The notes under the pieces were generated by a model, which did no database searches, had not been told where the DNA came from, and was given only the letters and a program-made list of their open reading frames with translations. A program made the translations under genes and the position numbers. Positions 28,850-37,974 of a stretch of DNA of 64,000 bases are shown one piece after another; position 1 is the stretch's first letter, and every line of letters begins with the position of its first letter. The stretch is from G963677445 sp963678275 (lineage in GTDB: Bacteria; Bacteroidota; Ignavibacteria; Ignavibacteriales; Melioribacteraceae): contig OY782765.1 in NCBI GenBank assembly GCA_963678275.1, positions 1,054,001 to 1,118,000 of the forward strand, read 5' to 3'.

Positions 28850-29484
28850 TATTTTTTCTCCTTTTTTATTTTGTTGAAGGATGGACACAGATGCGCGATT
28901 TTGCATTCTTCACACTTTGGCCTTCTCGCGATACATACATTCCTGCCGTGGGAGGCAAGCAGATGTGATGATGATGTCCAGTATTCCTCAGGAAGCAAAT
29001 CCTTAAGACGAAATTCAATTTTTACCGGGTCCCTCGACTCAATAAATCCCAACAGGTTTGAAAGCCTTATAACGTGGGTATCAACCGCTATGGCCGGAAT
29101 ACCGAAAGCATTGCCCGCGATTACAGAGGCTGTTTTCCTTCCAACACCGGGAAGTTTCACCAGCTCATCAAAATCTTTCGGCACTTCACCATTGTATTTC
29201 TCTATCAGTTCGGAACAACAGTTTTTGATACTTTTTGCTTTCTGCCGGTAGAAACCGGTTGAAAATATATCCTTCTCAAGTTCCTCATTCGAGGCGGCTA
29301 TATAATCTTCAGGCTTTCTATACTTCTTAAATAGATCTTTCGTTACGATATTTACCCTCGCGTCTGTGCACTGCGCCGAAAGAATTGTTGAAACCAGCAA
29401 TTCAAAAGGTGATGTATATTCAAGAGCAGGTTTAACATCGGGGTATTCAAGTTCCAGTATTTTTATTATTTCAAGAGCTTTCAT
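28849..29484 (-). CDS. nth: endonuclease III
   Basis: This 211-residue DNA glycosylase/AP lyase for oxidised pyrimidines is complete. It has the helix-hairpin-helix 'LVKLPGVGRKTASVIAGNAFG', with the catalytic Lys in 'LSAQCTDA...' context, and the Asp of 'AVDTHVIRLSN'. The C-terminal iron-sulfur loop is Cys-x6-Cys-x2-Cys-x5-Cys ('CIARRPKCEECKIAHLCP'). The start is the ATG at 29484; the frame extends 9 bases further to a TTG without support. It lies 13 bases downstream of the PIN gene. Confidence 0.95.
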   Translation of the reverse strand: MKALEIIKILELEYPDVKPALEYTSPFELLVSTILSAQCTDARVNIVTKDLFKKYRKPEDYIAASNEELEKDIFSTGFYRQKAKSIKNCCSELIEKYNGEVPKDFDELVKLPGVGRKTASVIAGNAFGIPAIAVDTHVIRLSNLLGFIESRDPVKIEFRLKDLLPEEYWTSSSHLLASHGRNVCIARRPKCEECKIAHLCPSFNKIKKEKK

Positions 29485-29497
29485 TATGTACAACTTT

Positions 29498-30058
29498 TTA
29501 ATCGGATAAAAAATATTGAATTTTACGGTAACTATATAACCTGGATATTCTATAACTTTCGATTGAAGTGTCAGGCACCTTCTTTTCTTTTTGTAATAGA
29601 GTATTCATATATTCATTCGCCTCATTGAGGGAAATAATTCCCTTTCGGACAGCAACGTCAAAAACATCAATTGTTGTAAGATATAAAATTCCATTTGCTT
29701 CACAATAATTTCGAATGTCGGAAAGATTGTTACTTATTATTTTTTTATCACTAAACCTGGCGTACGCTAAAGTTGCCGATTCTCCGTCACCCATGGTTGT
29801 AATAAGTTTAGCATATTCATAGATCATATCATCATTATCAATACTATCCAGGTTAATAATCAATATTTTCATCATATCGATCAAATTCAGGATTTCATTT
29901 TTTTCGCTTCTGAATCTGATCAGTTCATCCAACACATTCTTTAACATCGACAGACTATATGGCTCGATTATTTTGGGAAGATAAATCAATAACCCGACCA
30001 GTTTTAGATGAATAAACACATCCGCGTCAATTAATATGAATTTTTCCGGTTGCCCCAT
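29498..30058 (-). CDS. PIN-domain protein (DUF3368-like), third gene of XRE/IrrE module
   Basis: The 186-residue protein begins with 'FILIDADVFIHLKLVGLL', the first Asp strand of a PIN nuclease. 'LKNVLDELIR' and 'GDGESATLAYARF' provide the second and third acidic positions. The segment 'IISNNLSDIRNYCEANG' corresponds to the usual '(I/V)DDxxAR' of DUF3368-type PIN proteins, with the two Asp replaced by Asn. Nuclease activity may therefore be altered. The ATG at 30058 starts one base after the IrrE stop. Likely a toxin-like RNase effector or its inactive derivative. Confidence 0.75.
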   Translation of the reverse strand: MGQPEKFILIDADVFIHLKLVGLLIYLPKIIEPYSLSMLKNVLDELIRFRSEKNEILNLIDMMKILIINLDSIDNDDMIYEYAKLITTMGDGESATLAYARFSDKKIISNNLSDIRNYCEANGILYLTTIDVFDVAVRKGIISLNEANEYMNTLLQKEKKVPDTSIESYRISRLYSYRKIQYFLSD

Positions 30059-30059
30059 A

Positions 30060-30782
30060 TTATTCAAGAGTTGTTACACTTCCAATTTCACTCAGCAATT
30101 CCCTGTAATGGCTTTCTGATATTTTTTCTTCTCTGAATAGTTTTTCTGCCAGATTAACATAATCACCCCAAACCTCTCCGGACCTTCCGGGAAGATACAA
30201 TGTTTTTTCTATCTCATAATTCTCAGCAGTTGATAAAGGATCATTGTGCCGGTCAATAAACGATTGATCAACGATATTCAAAATCTTCAGCTTAATAAGC
30301 AGCGCGTATCTTGAAATCTGAAAATAATTCTCCAAATGAAAAAGTCTCTTTTCCGCGATCGAATTCTTTTTACTTATTTCTTTAGTAGTAAGATTTTCAA
30401 TTAATGCTTCCTGCGGCAATAAAAAGGATGAAGCGAATTTTTGGGCTTTTTTCTCTTCTGAATCTATTTCATTTTTACTGCCGCAGAAAAAAGAATATGA
30501 ATCGTTCTGAACCATAAGGTGATATAATTCATGCGCGATAGTAAAATTTTGCCTGCCGATAGTATGATTAGAGTTTATCATCATAAAATTACCATATTCC
30601 GTTCTAATAGAACATCCGGAAAATTCCTCCTCCCCTTTTTCAGCGTCAAAAGGCTTGAACGCGGTAACAATATTGGTTTTCTTAATAACACCTCTGATAT
30701 CCACAGGGGATGTGAAACCTATTCCAAGACTTTTTCTCAACTCATTGGCAGATTTTATTATAAGCAAATCTTGTTTATTCAT
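30060..30782 (-). CDS. ImmA/IrrE-family zinc metallopeptidase
   Basis: The 240-residue protein carries the COG2856 zinc motif 'FTIAHELYHLMV' and the third-ligand region 'SEEKKAQKFASSFLLP', both complete. Proteins of this family (ImmA, IrrE, PprI) cleave partner XRE-type repressors in response to stress. The XRE gene directly upstream overlaps it by 8 bases, so the repressor is the obvious substrate. The C-terminal 90 residues are helical and charged, and may sense the signal. Confidence 0.9.
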   Translation of the reverse strand: MNKQDLLIIKSANELRKSLGIGFTSPVDIRGVIKKTNIVTAFKPFDAEKGEEEFSGCSIRTEYGNFMMINSNHTIGRQNFTIAHELYHLMVQNDSYSFFCGSKNEIDSEEKKAQKFASSFLLPQEALIENLTTKEISKKNSIAEKRLFHLENYFQISRYALLIKLKILNIVDQSFIDRHNDPLSTAENYEIEKTLYLPGRSGEVWGDYVNLAEKLFREEKISESHYRELLSEIGSVTTLE

Positions 30783-31119
30783 TCGCGAGTGATTTCATTT
30801 TATGATAGTTCTTTATTATCCTCATAAAGGAAGCAATCTGTTTATAATTTTTCTCAGAAAAATCTTTGCACCTGAAAGAAAGAGATGAATTAATTATGGA
30901 AGCTCCCGGCGTTTCATCCATCAAATCAATCATATTTATGCCAAAAAGATCGGCTATTTTTTTTAAGTAGTCAACACTGATTTTCCGACTGCCATTTTCC
31001 CATGAGCTTATAATGGAGTGTGAACCCAGACCAAGATATTTGGCAATATTTTCCTGGGTCATTTTAAATGCCTCGCGAAAATGTTTTATGTTTCGCCCGA
31101 TTATTACTTTCTTATCCAC
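30775..31119 (-). CDS. XRE-family transcriptional regulator
   Basis: An N-terminal helix-turn-helix of the Cro/CI class ('MTQENIAKYLGLGSHSIISSWENGSRKIS') is followed by a C-terminal helical tail of about 50 residues. I choose a GTG start at 31119, preceded by AAAGGA. A TTG at 31167 would add a Cys/Lys-rich segment with no ribosome site. It is the first gene of a three-gene unit and probably represses its own operon. Confidence 0.87.
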   Translation of the reverse strand: MDKKVIIGRNIKHFREAFKMTQENIAKYLGLGSHSIISSWENGSRKISVDYLKKIADLFGINMIDLMDETPGASIINSSLSFRCKDFSEKNYKQIASFMRIIKNYHKMKSLANE

Positions 31120-31386
31120 TGTTTTAGTTCCTTTTGTCTCCTTGTAACAAAATACGAATATTTTCAATTATTATCGAATTTGTCACTGATTTTTTTTACA
31201 TATCTGTAAAACTTTTGTTCCAATCAGGTAAACTTGATTTTAAATACAATTTTCAACACACTAAAATTTTCATATATTGAAAGATTGATTTGGCCTATTG
31301 TTTATCGGACCCCGTTGAGATATGGAAAAAAAAATAACATCCAAACAATTAAAAAATATTTTCGTCTATTACTTCACCCACAAAAT

Positions 31387-31425
31387 AATTAAGCCTTGTA
31401 AACAGATAATTTACAAGGCTTAATT
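31387..31425. terminator. 16-bp perfect hairpin terminator after tRNA-Glu
   Basis: Arms 31387-31402 and 31410-31425 are perfectly complementary around a 7-base loop. The structure begins 3 bases beyond the tRNA 3' end and carries A/T at its base in both directions. It may also insulate the XRE operon. Confidence 0.85.
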
Positions 31426-31427
31426 TG

Positions 31428-31501
31428 TAGCGCATACGGGATTCGAACCCGTGATCTCCGCCTTGAGAGGGCGGTGTCCTAAACCGCTAGACGAATGCGC
31501 C
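31428..31501 (-). tRNA. tRNA-Glu (anticodon CTC)
   Basis: The minus strand folds into a full cloverleaf. The acceptor stem GGCGCAT/ATGCGCT has one G-U pair at the end. The D arm is GTCT/GGAC. The anticodon stem CCGCC/GGCGG holds loop CTCTCAA (anticodon CTC), and the T arm is ACGGG/CCCGT around TTCGAAT. Discriminator A follows, and CCA is not encoded. Confidence 0.96.
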
Positions 31502-31512
31502 ATTTTAGTATG

Positions 31513-31520
31513 CAAAATTA
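31513..31520 (-). promoter_or_regulatory. -7 element (TAATTTTG) of the tRNA-Glu promoter
   Basis: TAATTTTG matches TAnnTTTG and ends 12 bases before the mature tRNA 5' end. No convincing -33 element was seen. Confidence 0.5.
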
Positions 31521-31554
31521 TAAAATAATCTTCGTTTTTTAAAGAATAAACTTT

Positions 31555-32082
31555 TTACATTTTAAAAATATCCCCGAACTCCTTTTCGCTGAAACTCTCA
31601 TTTACAATATATTCCCCTTCCAAAATTATTCTCTCCGGGTTAAAATCGGCTTCTTTAAAGAGTTTCATGATTATATCTCTTTCGGCAACAGGTTTATTCC
31701 CGTCAAATATTTTTTCCATCATTATTCTGATTTTGGTGAGGGGCGTTTTATCATTCCCCCAGTATTCCCCTTCATCATTTAACGTAACTGAACTGAATTC
31801 CAGTATTTGGCGTGCCAGTTCCTCAATAGTGTACTGATCGAGATATTCATAAACATCTTCACAATCAGCCCATAATTTTTCTTTCAGATCAATATCGAGT
31901 TCATAATAGGTGATTAATTTGTATATGGCGCTGCTGAAATCCAACGGGCTGCCGCCAAATCTTTTTTTATCGGGCAGATCAAGTTCATCCATAATTTTTG
32001 AGGCGGCTCCCCAACGGTTTCGGGTGTAATAAAAACCATAATATAAGCCAAACGCGAGAAAATATTCAGAATATACAAGCAA
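31555..32082 (-). CDS. hypothetical protein, 175 residues
   Basis: I do not recognise this family. The protein is soluble, acidic and predicted mostly helical, rich in Tyr, Asp and Glu, with no signal peptide beyond a short hydrophobic N-terminus. It starts with a TTG 11 bases after the CPBP protease stop, with AGG nearby, so it is probably cotranscribed with that gene. The frame is long relative to the AT content and there is no competing gene on the other strand. Confidence 0.6.
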   Translation of the reverse strand: MLVYSEYFLAFGLYYGFYYTRNRWGAASKIMDELDLPDKKRFGGSPLDFSSAIYKLITYYELDIDLKEKLWADCEDVYEYLDQYTIEELARQILEFSSVTLNDEGEYWGNDKTPLTKIRIMMEKIFDGNKPVAERDIIMKLFKEADFNPERIILEGEYIVNESFSEKEFGDIFKM

Positions 32083-32093
32083 AGCAACCTACA

Positions 32094-33062
32094 CTATTTA
32101 TGCGGGACACGGTATTTGAACATCGCTATCCGTTCGAATGGAAAATAAATTATATCTCTTTTCCTCTGTTTTAAAACAATCAAACCAATACCCAGGGCCA
32201 GAGTAAATATTGTTAGAAGCCCCGATTCCGGACCGAATTCACCACCCGATATTATATCAGGTCCGGTCGAGCGTGAAAGGAAAATAGCCACATCGGGGGC
32301 AAAACCGCTTACGTGAAATCCAAACACATTGCCCTGGAAAAAATTCCACGCGAGATGCAGCCCTACCGGCATATACAAAGAACCGGTCAATATATAAGCA
32401 AAACCGAAAAAAGCCCCTATCAAAAAGAGGTTGACCAGACCCAGCATCGAAATGCTCGGATTATCGGCATGAAGAAATCCGAACACCAGGGAAGTTAAAA
32501 TCCATGAAGTTATTACCGAAGTCCGCGCGTCAACTTTATTAATAAAAAATCCTTCCGCCATATTCTTTAACTGGTAACCCCTGGAAAATATTTCCTCCAT
32601 TAAAGCCACACAAAAATATCCCATAAATCTTACTCCGAGAGCAATACCAAATGAATAATTTGAATTGTTATAAAAAAATCCGTCAAATTTTATCCATCCG
32701 GCAAGATACTGAAGCATAAAAATGGTAGCTATGGCGAAACCCCCGGTAAAAAAACCCCAGAAAAAATCGGATGCTTTTGATGATCCGGGATTCAGACTGT
32801 TTTTACGCCCCTTTCTTCTGTCCAGAAATCGCATCGCGAGAAAAACTGTCACGAGGCATAAAAGTAAAAATACAATTTCCAGCATAAATGTGGCGGCAAA
32901 GGGGTCATCCACCAGGTCATATATATATGGACTAATGTAAAATAAGACGGGGATAAAAACCAGGAACTGGATCATAACTCTCCAGTAAGACCTTAATCTT
33001 CTCTCCTCACTATTCCAGAAAATATTTTTCTGTTCCGGTTTTAACTCAGCATTTGTCAACAT
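32094..33062 (-). CDS. CPBP family intramembrane glutamic endopeptidase
   Basis: The 322-residue polytopic membrane protein has the Abi/CPBP motifs 'ALMEEIFSRGYQL' (EExxxR), 'FGFLHADNPS' (FxxxH) and 'GLHLAWNF' (HxxxN). These form the intramembrane active site of Rce1-like proteases. Such proteins process prenylated proteins, bacteriocin-related peptides or anti-sigma factors; the substrate is unknown here. About eight membrane segments are evident. Confidence 0.92.
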   Translation of the reverse strand: MLTNAELKPEQKNIFWNSEERRLRSYWRVMIQFLVFIPVLFYISPYIYDLVDDPFAATFMLEIVFLLLCLVTVFLAMRFLDRRKGRKNSLNPGSSKASDFFWGFFTGGFAIATIFMLQYLAGWIKFDGFFYNNSNYSFGIALGVRFMGYFCVALMEEIFSRGYQLKNMAEGFFINKVDARTSVITSWILTSLVFGFLHADNPSISMLGLVNLFLIGAFFGFAYILTGSLYMPVGLHLAWNFFQGNVFGFHVSGFAPDVAIFLSRSTGPDIISGGEFGPESGLLTIFTLALGIGLIVLKQRKRDIIYFPFERIAMFKYRVPHK

Positions 33063-33381
33063 GATTATAAATATAATAAATGAAATTGATATTGAGGATG
33101 TCTTATTTCACAAAATTGCTGCTGTATGCAGTTTCAATCTGATTTTCAAAAATAATTTTCTTAAAAGGGGCAAATTTAATCATTTGAACCAGATGAAAAA
33201 AGTGATTTTTCCAAAATAAGAGTAATAATTTCAGATAAATTAATACAAAATAACAAAACTGCCGAATCTAATAAAATATTTCATCCAATTGAAATTCGGA
33301 CAATAGGCTATATCCTTCTTACGGGAAAGACGAATTCATTCTTTAAGCTGTCATACCGGCTCCTTACAGAAGCTGGTCAGT
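33063..33381. other. intergenic region without recognisable features
   Basis: About 320 AT-rich bases lie between the CPBP gene start and the histidine kinase stop. I see no gene, RNA or strong repeat. It presumably holds the CPBP promoter and the kinase 3' end. Confidence 0.5.
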
Positions 33382-34656
33382 TCAGATACAAAAATAAAAT
33401 TTGCTTCCCTTGCCCGGAGCGCTTTCAGCGCCTATCCTCCCCCCGTGCTTCTCAATAAATTCTTTACATAAAATAAGTCCCAGGCCTGTTCCTTTCTCTT
33501 TTCCCGCTCCTATTGTCCCGGCGTTAATATCTATCCGGAACAACTTTTTCATATCCTCCTCCGAAATCCCGATTCCGGTATCTTCAACTGTAAGAAGCAT
33601 AAAATCATCATATTGTTTATTAGAGATCGTAACTTTTCCATCTTCCGGGGTAAACTTCACAGCATTGCTCACAAGGTTCCTCAGAATTGTTGAAATAATA
33701 TTTTCATCACCATTTACAATTGTTCCTTCCTGAATCTGGTTTTCGATTGTGATCTTTTTCTGTTTTGCGGAATAGTCGATAAGATCGAGGATTTTTGATG
33801 AAACGGAATGCAGGTCGATATCCTTTTTGTTTATTTCAAGATTTCCGGTCTGCGATCTGGCCCAGTTTAATAACTGTTCAAGGAGTTCAAATGTAAGATC
33901 CGAAGCTGATTTTATTTCTGAAATGAATTTTTTTCTTTCATTGTCATCAAAATCATCAAAATCATTATGCAATATTTCGGCATAACCTCTTATCGCCGTA
34001 ACGGGGTTTTTCAAATCATGCGAAATAACAGAAAAGAACTTATCCTTTGAAGCATTCGCCAGCCGGAGTTTTTTTTCAGACTTTTTAAGCGCTTCTTCGG
34101 CAGCCCTTTTCGCGGTTATATCATTGAGCACACAAATAATTCCCGCGGCGCTGCCATCAAACTCATTAAATAAAGATTTACTGACTGAAAAATAGTTAAG
34201 GTCTTTTTCGTTGAATGAAAGCGCAATTTCGTAAGTGAGAATTCCCCCGCCTGATATAAGCTCTTCATTACTTTTTTCTTCAATTTCCTTAAACTTCCCC
34301 GGAAATATTTCGGATGATTTTTTACCTTCCAGTTCCTCCTCCTGCCAGGAACCCAATTCCATGAACGACTGGTTATACCCGATAAATGCGCCCTCCTTAT
34401 CTGTAAAATATGCCGGATTGGGCATATTATTTAGCATTGAAACAAGAAACTGATCCCTTAAATTCGATAGATCGAGCCCGCCAAATTTCAGAACTCCCTG
34501 CATAAATTCCTGCATTGATTCGGCGCTCATTATATCTGAGTCTTCATCCCCTTCTGGCGCATCTTCAATTGAATCTTCTTCGTGAGCCTCATCTTCCCCT
34601 TTCATTCTTTTGATTTCCTCTATTAGCTCTTCCCTGCTGAGGTCTTTATAATCCAT
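33382..34656 (-). CDS. PAS-domain sensor histidine kinase, cytoplasmic
   Basis: The 424-residue kinase has an acidic N-terminal segment and a PAS domain ('NPAYFTDKEGAFIGYNQSF'). The HisKA phosphoacceptor is in 'FFSVISHDLKNPVTAIRGYA', and the HATPase_c carries N, G1 and G2 boxes ('NLVSNAVKFTP', 'VEDTGIGIS', 'GAGKEKGTGLGLILCKE'). There is no membrane helix, so it senses an internal or membrane-delivered signal. No response regulator is adjacent, making it an orphan. A terminator separates it from the gene upstream. Confidence 0.93.
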   Translation of the reverse strand: MDYKDLSREELIEEIKRMKGEDEAHEEDSIEDAPEGDEDSDIMSAESMQEFMQGVLKFGGLDLSNLRDQFLVSMLNNMPNPAYFTDKEGAFIGYNQSFMELGSWQEEELEGKKSSEIFPGKFKEIEEKSNEELISGGGILTYEIALSFNEKDLNYFSVSKSLFNEFDGSAAGIICVLNDITAKRAAEEALKKSEKKLRLANASKDKFFSVISHDLKNPVTAIRGYAEILHNDFDDFDDNERKKFISEIKSASDLTFELLEQLLNWARSQTGNLEINKKDIDLHSVSSKILDLIDYSAKQKKITIENQIQEGTIVNGDENIISTILRNLVSNAVKFTPEDGKVTISNKQYDDFMLLTVEDTGIGISEEDMKKLFRIDINAGTIGAGKEKGTGLGLILCKEFIEKHGGRIGAESAPGKGSKFYFCI

Positions 34657-34735
34657 ACATTCCCCGGTATTTAATTTTTCCGGAAAGATAATGAATTTTA
34701 TGATAAAAAAAAGTGAGTTGCTATAAGGTCAAAAA

Positions 34736-34762
34736 AAAAAGACGCCGGTCCTGCGTCTTTTT
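34736..34762. terminator. rho-independent terminator below the small T9SS protein
   Basis: A ten-base stem (34736-34745 with 34753-34762; AAAAAGACGC/GCGTCTTTTT) surrounds a 7-base loop. Ten A residues at 34731-34740 give a T-tract on the minus strand. Confidence 0.85.
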
Positions 34763-34819
34763 ACGATTAAAAATAATTTGAAAATTTTTTTTATCTGGCG
34801 TTATTACTGCGATATTCCC

Positions 34820-35182
34820 TTATTTGATGAGGATCATTCTCCTTGTAAGAATAAGGTCGCCAGCTTTAAGTCTGTAGAAGTAAATACCGGACGCCAGGTC
34901 ACCGGCGTTAACACTGACCGAGTGCTCTCCCTCATTTTTCACCTCATCCAGCGCCAGTTTTATCCTGTTCCCGATTAGATCATAAATTTCAAGCTTAATC
35001 TCTGTCTGTTCAGGCAGGAAAAAGTTAATGGTTGTAGTAGAATTAAAAGGGTTTGGATAATTTTGTTCAAGCCGGATAACATGATCTTTTGCCTCCTTAT
35101 TATCATCAGGGACAATTCCTTCACCGGCAGAAACTGCTGTGGCGAAAAAGAAGAGAACCAAAAGTATTCTTATATGTCTCAT
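34820..35182 (-). CDS. small exported protein consisting mainly of a T9SS type-A sorting domain
   Basis: Of 120 residues, the first about 19 are a signal peptide and about 20 form a charged linker. The rest, from 'LEQNYPNPFNSTTTINFFLP' to 'ILTRRMILIK', is a complete type-A C-terminal sorting domain. Cargo domains are normally hundreds of residues long, so here there is essentially no passenger. A strong GGAGG site precedes the ATG and a terminator follows, so it is a well-formed single-gene unit rather than a gene remnant. It might be a competitor or decoy for PorV/PorU, or a minimal surface peptide. Confidence 0.85.
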   Translation of the reverse strand: MRHIRILLVLFFFATAVSAGEGIVPDDNKEAKDHVIRLEQNYPNPFNSTTTINFFLPEQTEIKLEIYDLIGNRIKLALDEVKNEGEHSVSVNAGDLASGIYFYRLKAGDLILTRRMILIK

Positions 35183-35370
35183 TTTATCCTCCTTTTTTAC
35201 TGTTATCCGCTATTACACAATTTTGATGCCAGCCAAAAGTTGGTAAAAACATCCTCCGGGAATGTTTTTTTTGAGCTAATGTATACTTTTCTGGAATTAT
35301 GTGTATTCATTTTTAGACAATCTTAATAGTTATAAGTCTAAAATATGAGACGCCCTCTCTCAGAAAAAGT

Positions 35371-36570
35371 TCATTTCAGTTTTTTTAACACAACAATTGT
35401 TGCGTCATCTTTCCATTTCTTTTTACCCCCGAATGCACCCGCCTCCGCGTAAACCGAATCAATTATTTCGCGCGCGCTTTTTTTTCTGTTTTTCTTTATA
35501 ACCTCAATAAATCTTTCGAGACCAAACTCTTCAGAGGCTCCGTTGCCCCTTTCAATAAATCCGTCGGTATAAAGAACAAGAATATTTCCTTTATCAATTT
35601 TCGCGTATGAACGACGTAAATCAAGATCGGGCAAAGCGCCGAAAACAAGACTGGTAGATTCAAGTTCTTTTACACCCTTCGATGTAAACAGCAACGGTGC
35701 CGGATGACCTGCATTAATATAAAAAAGATTGCCGCCAGGCTCCATTTCAGCATAAAAAAGAGAAATAAATTTTGTCGCGTAAATACTTTTATGGATCACT
35801 TTATTCAGTTTTTTTAAAGTGTAAACCATCTTCATATGTTTTTCAAGACCCATCCGAAGACCTGTAATTACATCACGAGCCAGAAGAGCCGCCGGAATGC
35901 CATGCCCGCTGGCGTCGCCAATACAAAAACCAAATTCCTCATTTTCATAATTATAAAAATCATAGAGGTCACCCCCTACCAGTTCGGCAGGTTGTGATCT
36001 CGCGGCCACCTCATATCCTTCAAGATCAGGGATTTCGGCAGGCAGCAGACTTTGCTGAATATGTTCCGCCTGTTCAAATTCATTTTTAATCGCTTCCTCT
36101 GTCAGGCGGTAATTTAACGCAGTCCTCACGGCATTCAGGGAAAACTCAACTTCCTCCCTCGTCCAGCCGCTTTGAAGCTCAAAAATTATTATCCACCTGT
36201 TTTCCATGCTGTGCACAGTTACCGCGACCGGAACACAATACCGGCCTCTCCTCCCCGAGCTTGAATCAATACTGAATTCCGGATCATCAAAGATATATGT
36301 CTTTGCTTTCAGAACAGCCTGAACTTCATCGCTGCGGGAATACAGCGTTTCAGATACATCGGGATAAATCAGGTTCTCTTTATCTGTTACAAGAATATAT
36401 TCATCCTCATTTCTCGTATAAATTCTTCCATTAATTATCTGTAGATCATCATGGAATATTTCCTCAATTTCATTTACAATTGTTCTCAGATAATCCTGTC
36501 CACTCTTTACCTGACCAATTTTGTTAAGCAGAGTATCCAGTTTGCGGTAAAATGTTTTGGGTTCAATCAT
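35371..36570 (-). CDS. PP2C-type (SpoIIE/RsbU) serine phosphatase with N-terminal sensor
   Basis: The 399-residue protein has an N-terminal GAF-like region (residues about 1-160). The phosphatase domain begins with 'IQQSLLPAEIPDLEGYEVA'. The metal-binding motifs 'ELVGGDLYDFY', 'FCIGDASGHGIPAALL' and 'DDATIVVLK' are all present. RsbU-like phosphatases act on anti-anti-sigma factors in partner-switching pathways. No anti-sigma or STAS partner is adjacent, so the target lies elsewhere. Confidence 0.9.
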   Translation of the reverse strand: MIEPKTFYRKLDTLLNKIGQVKSGQDYLRTIVNEIEEIFHDDLQIINGRIYTRNEDEYILVTDKENLIYPDVSETLYSRSDEVQAVLKAKTYIFDDPEFSIDSSSGRRGRYCVPVAVTVHSMENRWIIIFELQSGWTREEVEFSLNAVRTALNYRLTEEAIKNEFEQAEHIQQSLLPAEIPDLEGYEVAARSQPAELVGGDLYDFYNYENEEFGFCIGDASGHGIPAALLARDVITGLRMGLEKHMKMVYTLKKLNKVIHKSIYATKFISLFYAEMEPGGNLFYINAGHPAPLLFTSKGVKELESTSLVFGALPDLDLRRSYAKIDKGNILVLYTDGFIERGNGASEEFGLERFIEVIKKNRKKSAREIIDSVYAEAGAFGGKKKWKDDATIVVLKKLK

Positions 36571-37305
36571 TCAATTTCTCAAAAATTCCTGAAAATTAAA
36601 TATACCCAAATTTTTTTATTTCTTCAGGTTCGCTCTGTTATTCTTTTATAAAAAGTCTCACTACATTTTAGATATTCAGTTTCATAGTGACATCAGCGGC
36701 TAACAGAAGCGCTCTGCTCTTAAAATATCCTAATATTATTCCTAAACTGGCAAAGCCAGAAAAAATGACGAATTACGAATGACGAATTGGCTTTCCCCAA
36801 GTACTACCAATTGATTGTCATTCCGGTTTTTTGCGTCCTTTGCAAAAAGACCAGCCAAAGGCGGGCAGGCCGGAATCTAATGCCGATTTTTACTGCCAAC
36901 CAGCAATAACTTTACCATTTTGCGTAGAAATTAAATTCTTATGGAATATTCTACCCATGGAAACGTTCCGCACTAATTACTGCCTCATACAATAAAAAGA
37001 ACCTTGTAAAGGTTCCGATAAATGCGATAGTCCTTCTGGGGTAGAATATCGTTAAAACCATACGAAAAAATTCTTGTAGAGGATTCACAAACCACCCCGA
37101 TAAACTCAGATCAATAGAATTATAAATTTATAACAGATCATTTATGGATAACAAATTCTTGCGATATTTTCAAAAAGTTCGGCGATTTCATTTTGCGAGC
37201 GGTAAGTAATTTTGACGCTACTAAGGTTAAAAAAAGAATAAGGTTTTTCCACCTTTATTTGCTCTCTGCCTTGCCGTAGATTCCGAATATGATTCAGAGT
37301 GTATT

Positions 37306-37480
37306 ATATGGTGTACCTGACGGCACACTTGTTTGCTTTCTTCATTTTTTTTTCTACCAATATTTTGCCCCTAACGGGGCAATTATCCGAATTATTTAAG
37401 ATGTTTTATCCCGTTAGGGACAGCATATTGGTAAAAAAAAGATACGCAAAATATTCTGTGTGCCGTCAGGTACACCATAT
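37306..37480. repeat. nested perfect foldback element, 175 bp
   Basis: The outer arms 37306-37328 and 37458-37480 are a perfect 23-base inverted repeat. Inside are further matched arms: 37355-37363 with 37425-37433, and 37368-37377 with 37410-37419, bordered by T8/A8 tracts. The whole can form one long interrupted hairpin. It encodes no convincing protein. It could be a foldback (MITE-like) element or a structured RNA. Confidence 0.85.
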
Positions 37481-37974
37481 TTATCCTCGGGAGTACAAGT
37501 ATAAACCGGCCATCCAAAACAGAGAAAGTTATATATTCCGGATTGTGTATTAAATATTTTGCCATTTTACGTAGAATTTGACTCCTTACGGAGTAATCAT
37601 AATCCATTTTTCGAGTATGATTACGATTACCGCTTCGCCCCCGGGGGGATTTATCACGAGTATGAGTACGGCTCGTTTTTATTAACATACAAATTCAATA
37701 TTCTGCCATAAAAAACAAGAATATTATTTTTAAGTCGCCTAAATTTCCCCCAGGCAAAGTTTGAGGAAACCGCCCCAAAGGGAAACATTTGTAAGCAAAT
37801 CCGAACAATCAGAATATCTCCCGCCGGAGGCAATGGCACTAAAATAATGAAACGAGAAGAATATTGAGCAATTATAATTATTCACGAGTATCAATATATC
37901 TTGTGAGTTTTTTCTATTTTTAATTATATAGTATGATAATATTAATCAACTAACCTATTGTTATTAAACTCTTT

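Noticed and set aside
31120..31167. TTG-started N-terminal extension of the XRE regulator
   Set aside because: No ribosome binding site precedes the TTG, while AAAGGA stands before the GTG at 31119.
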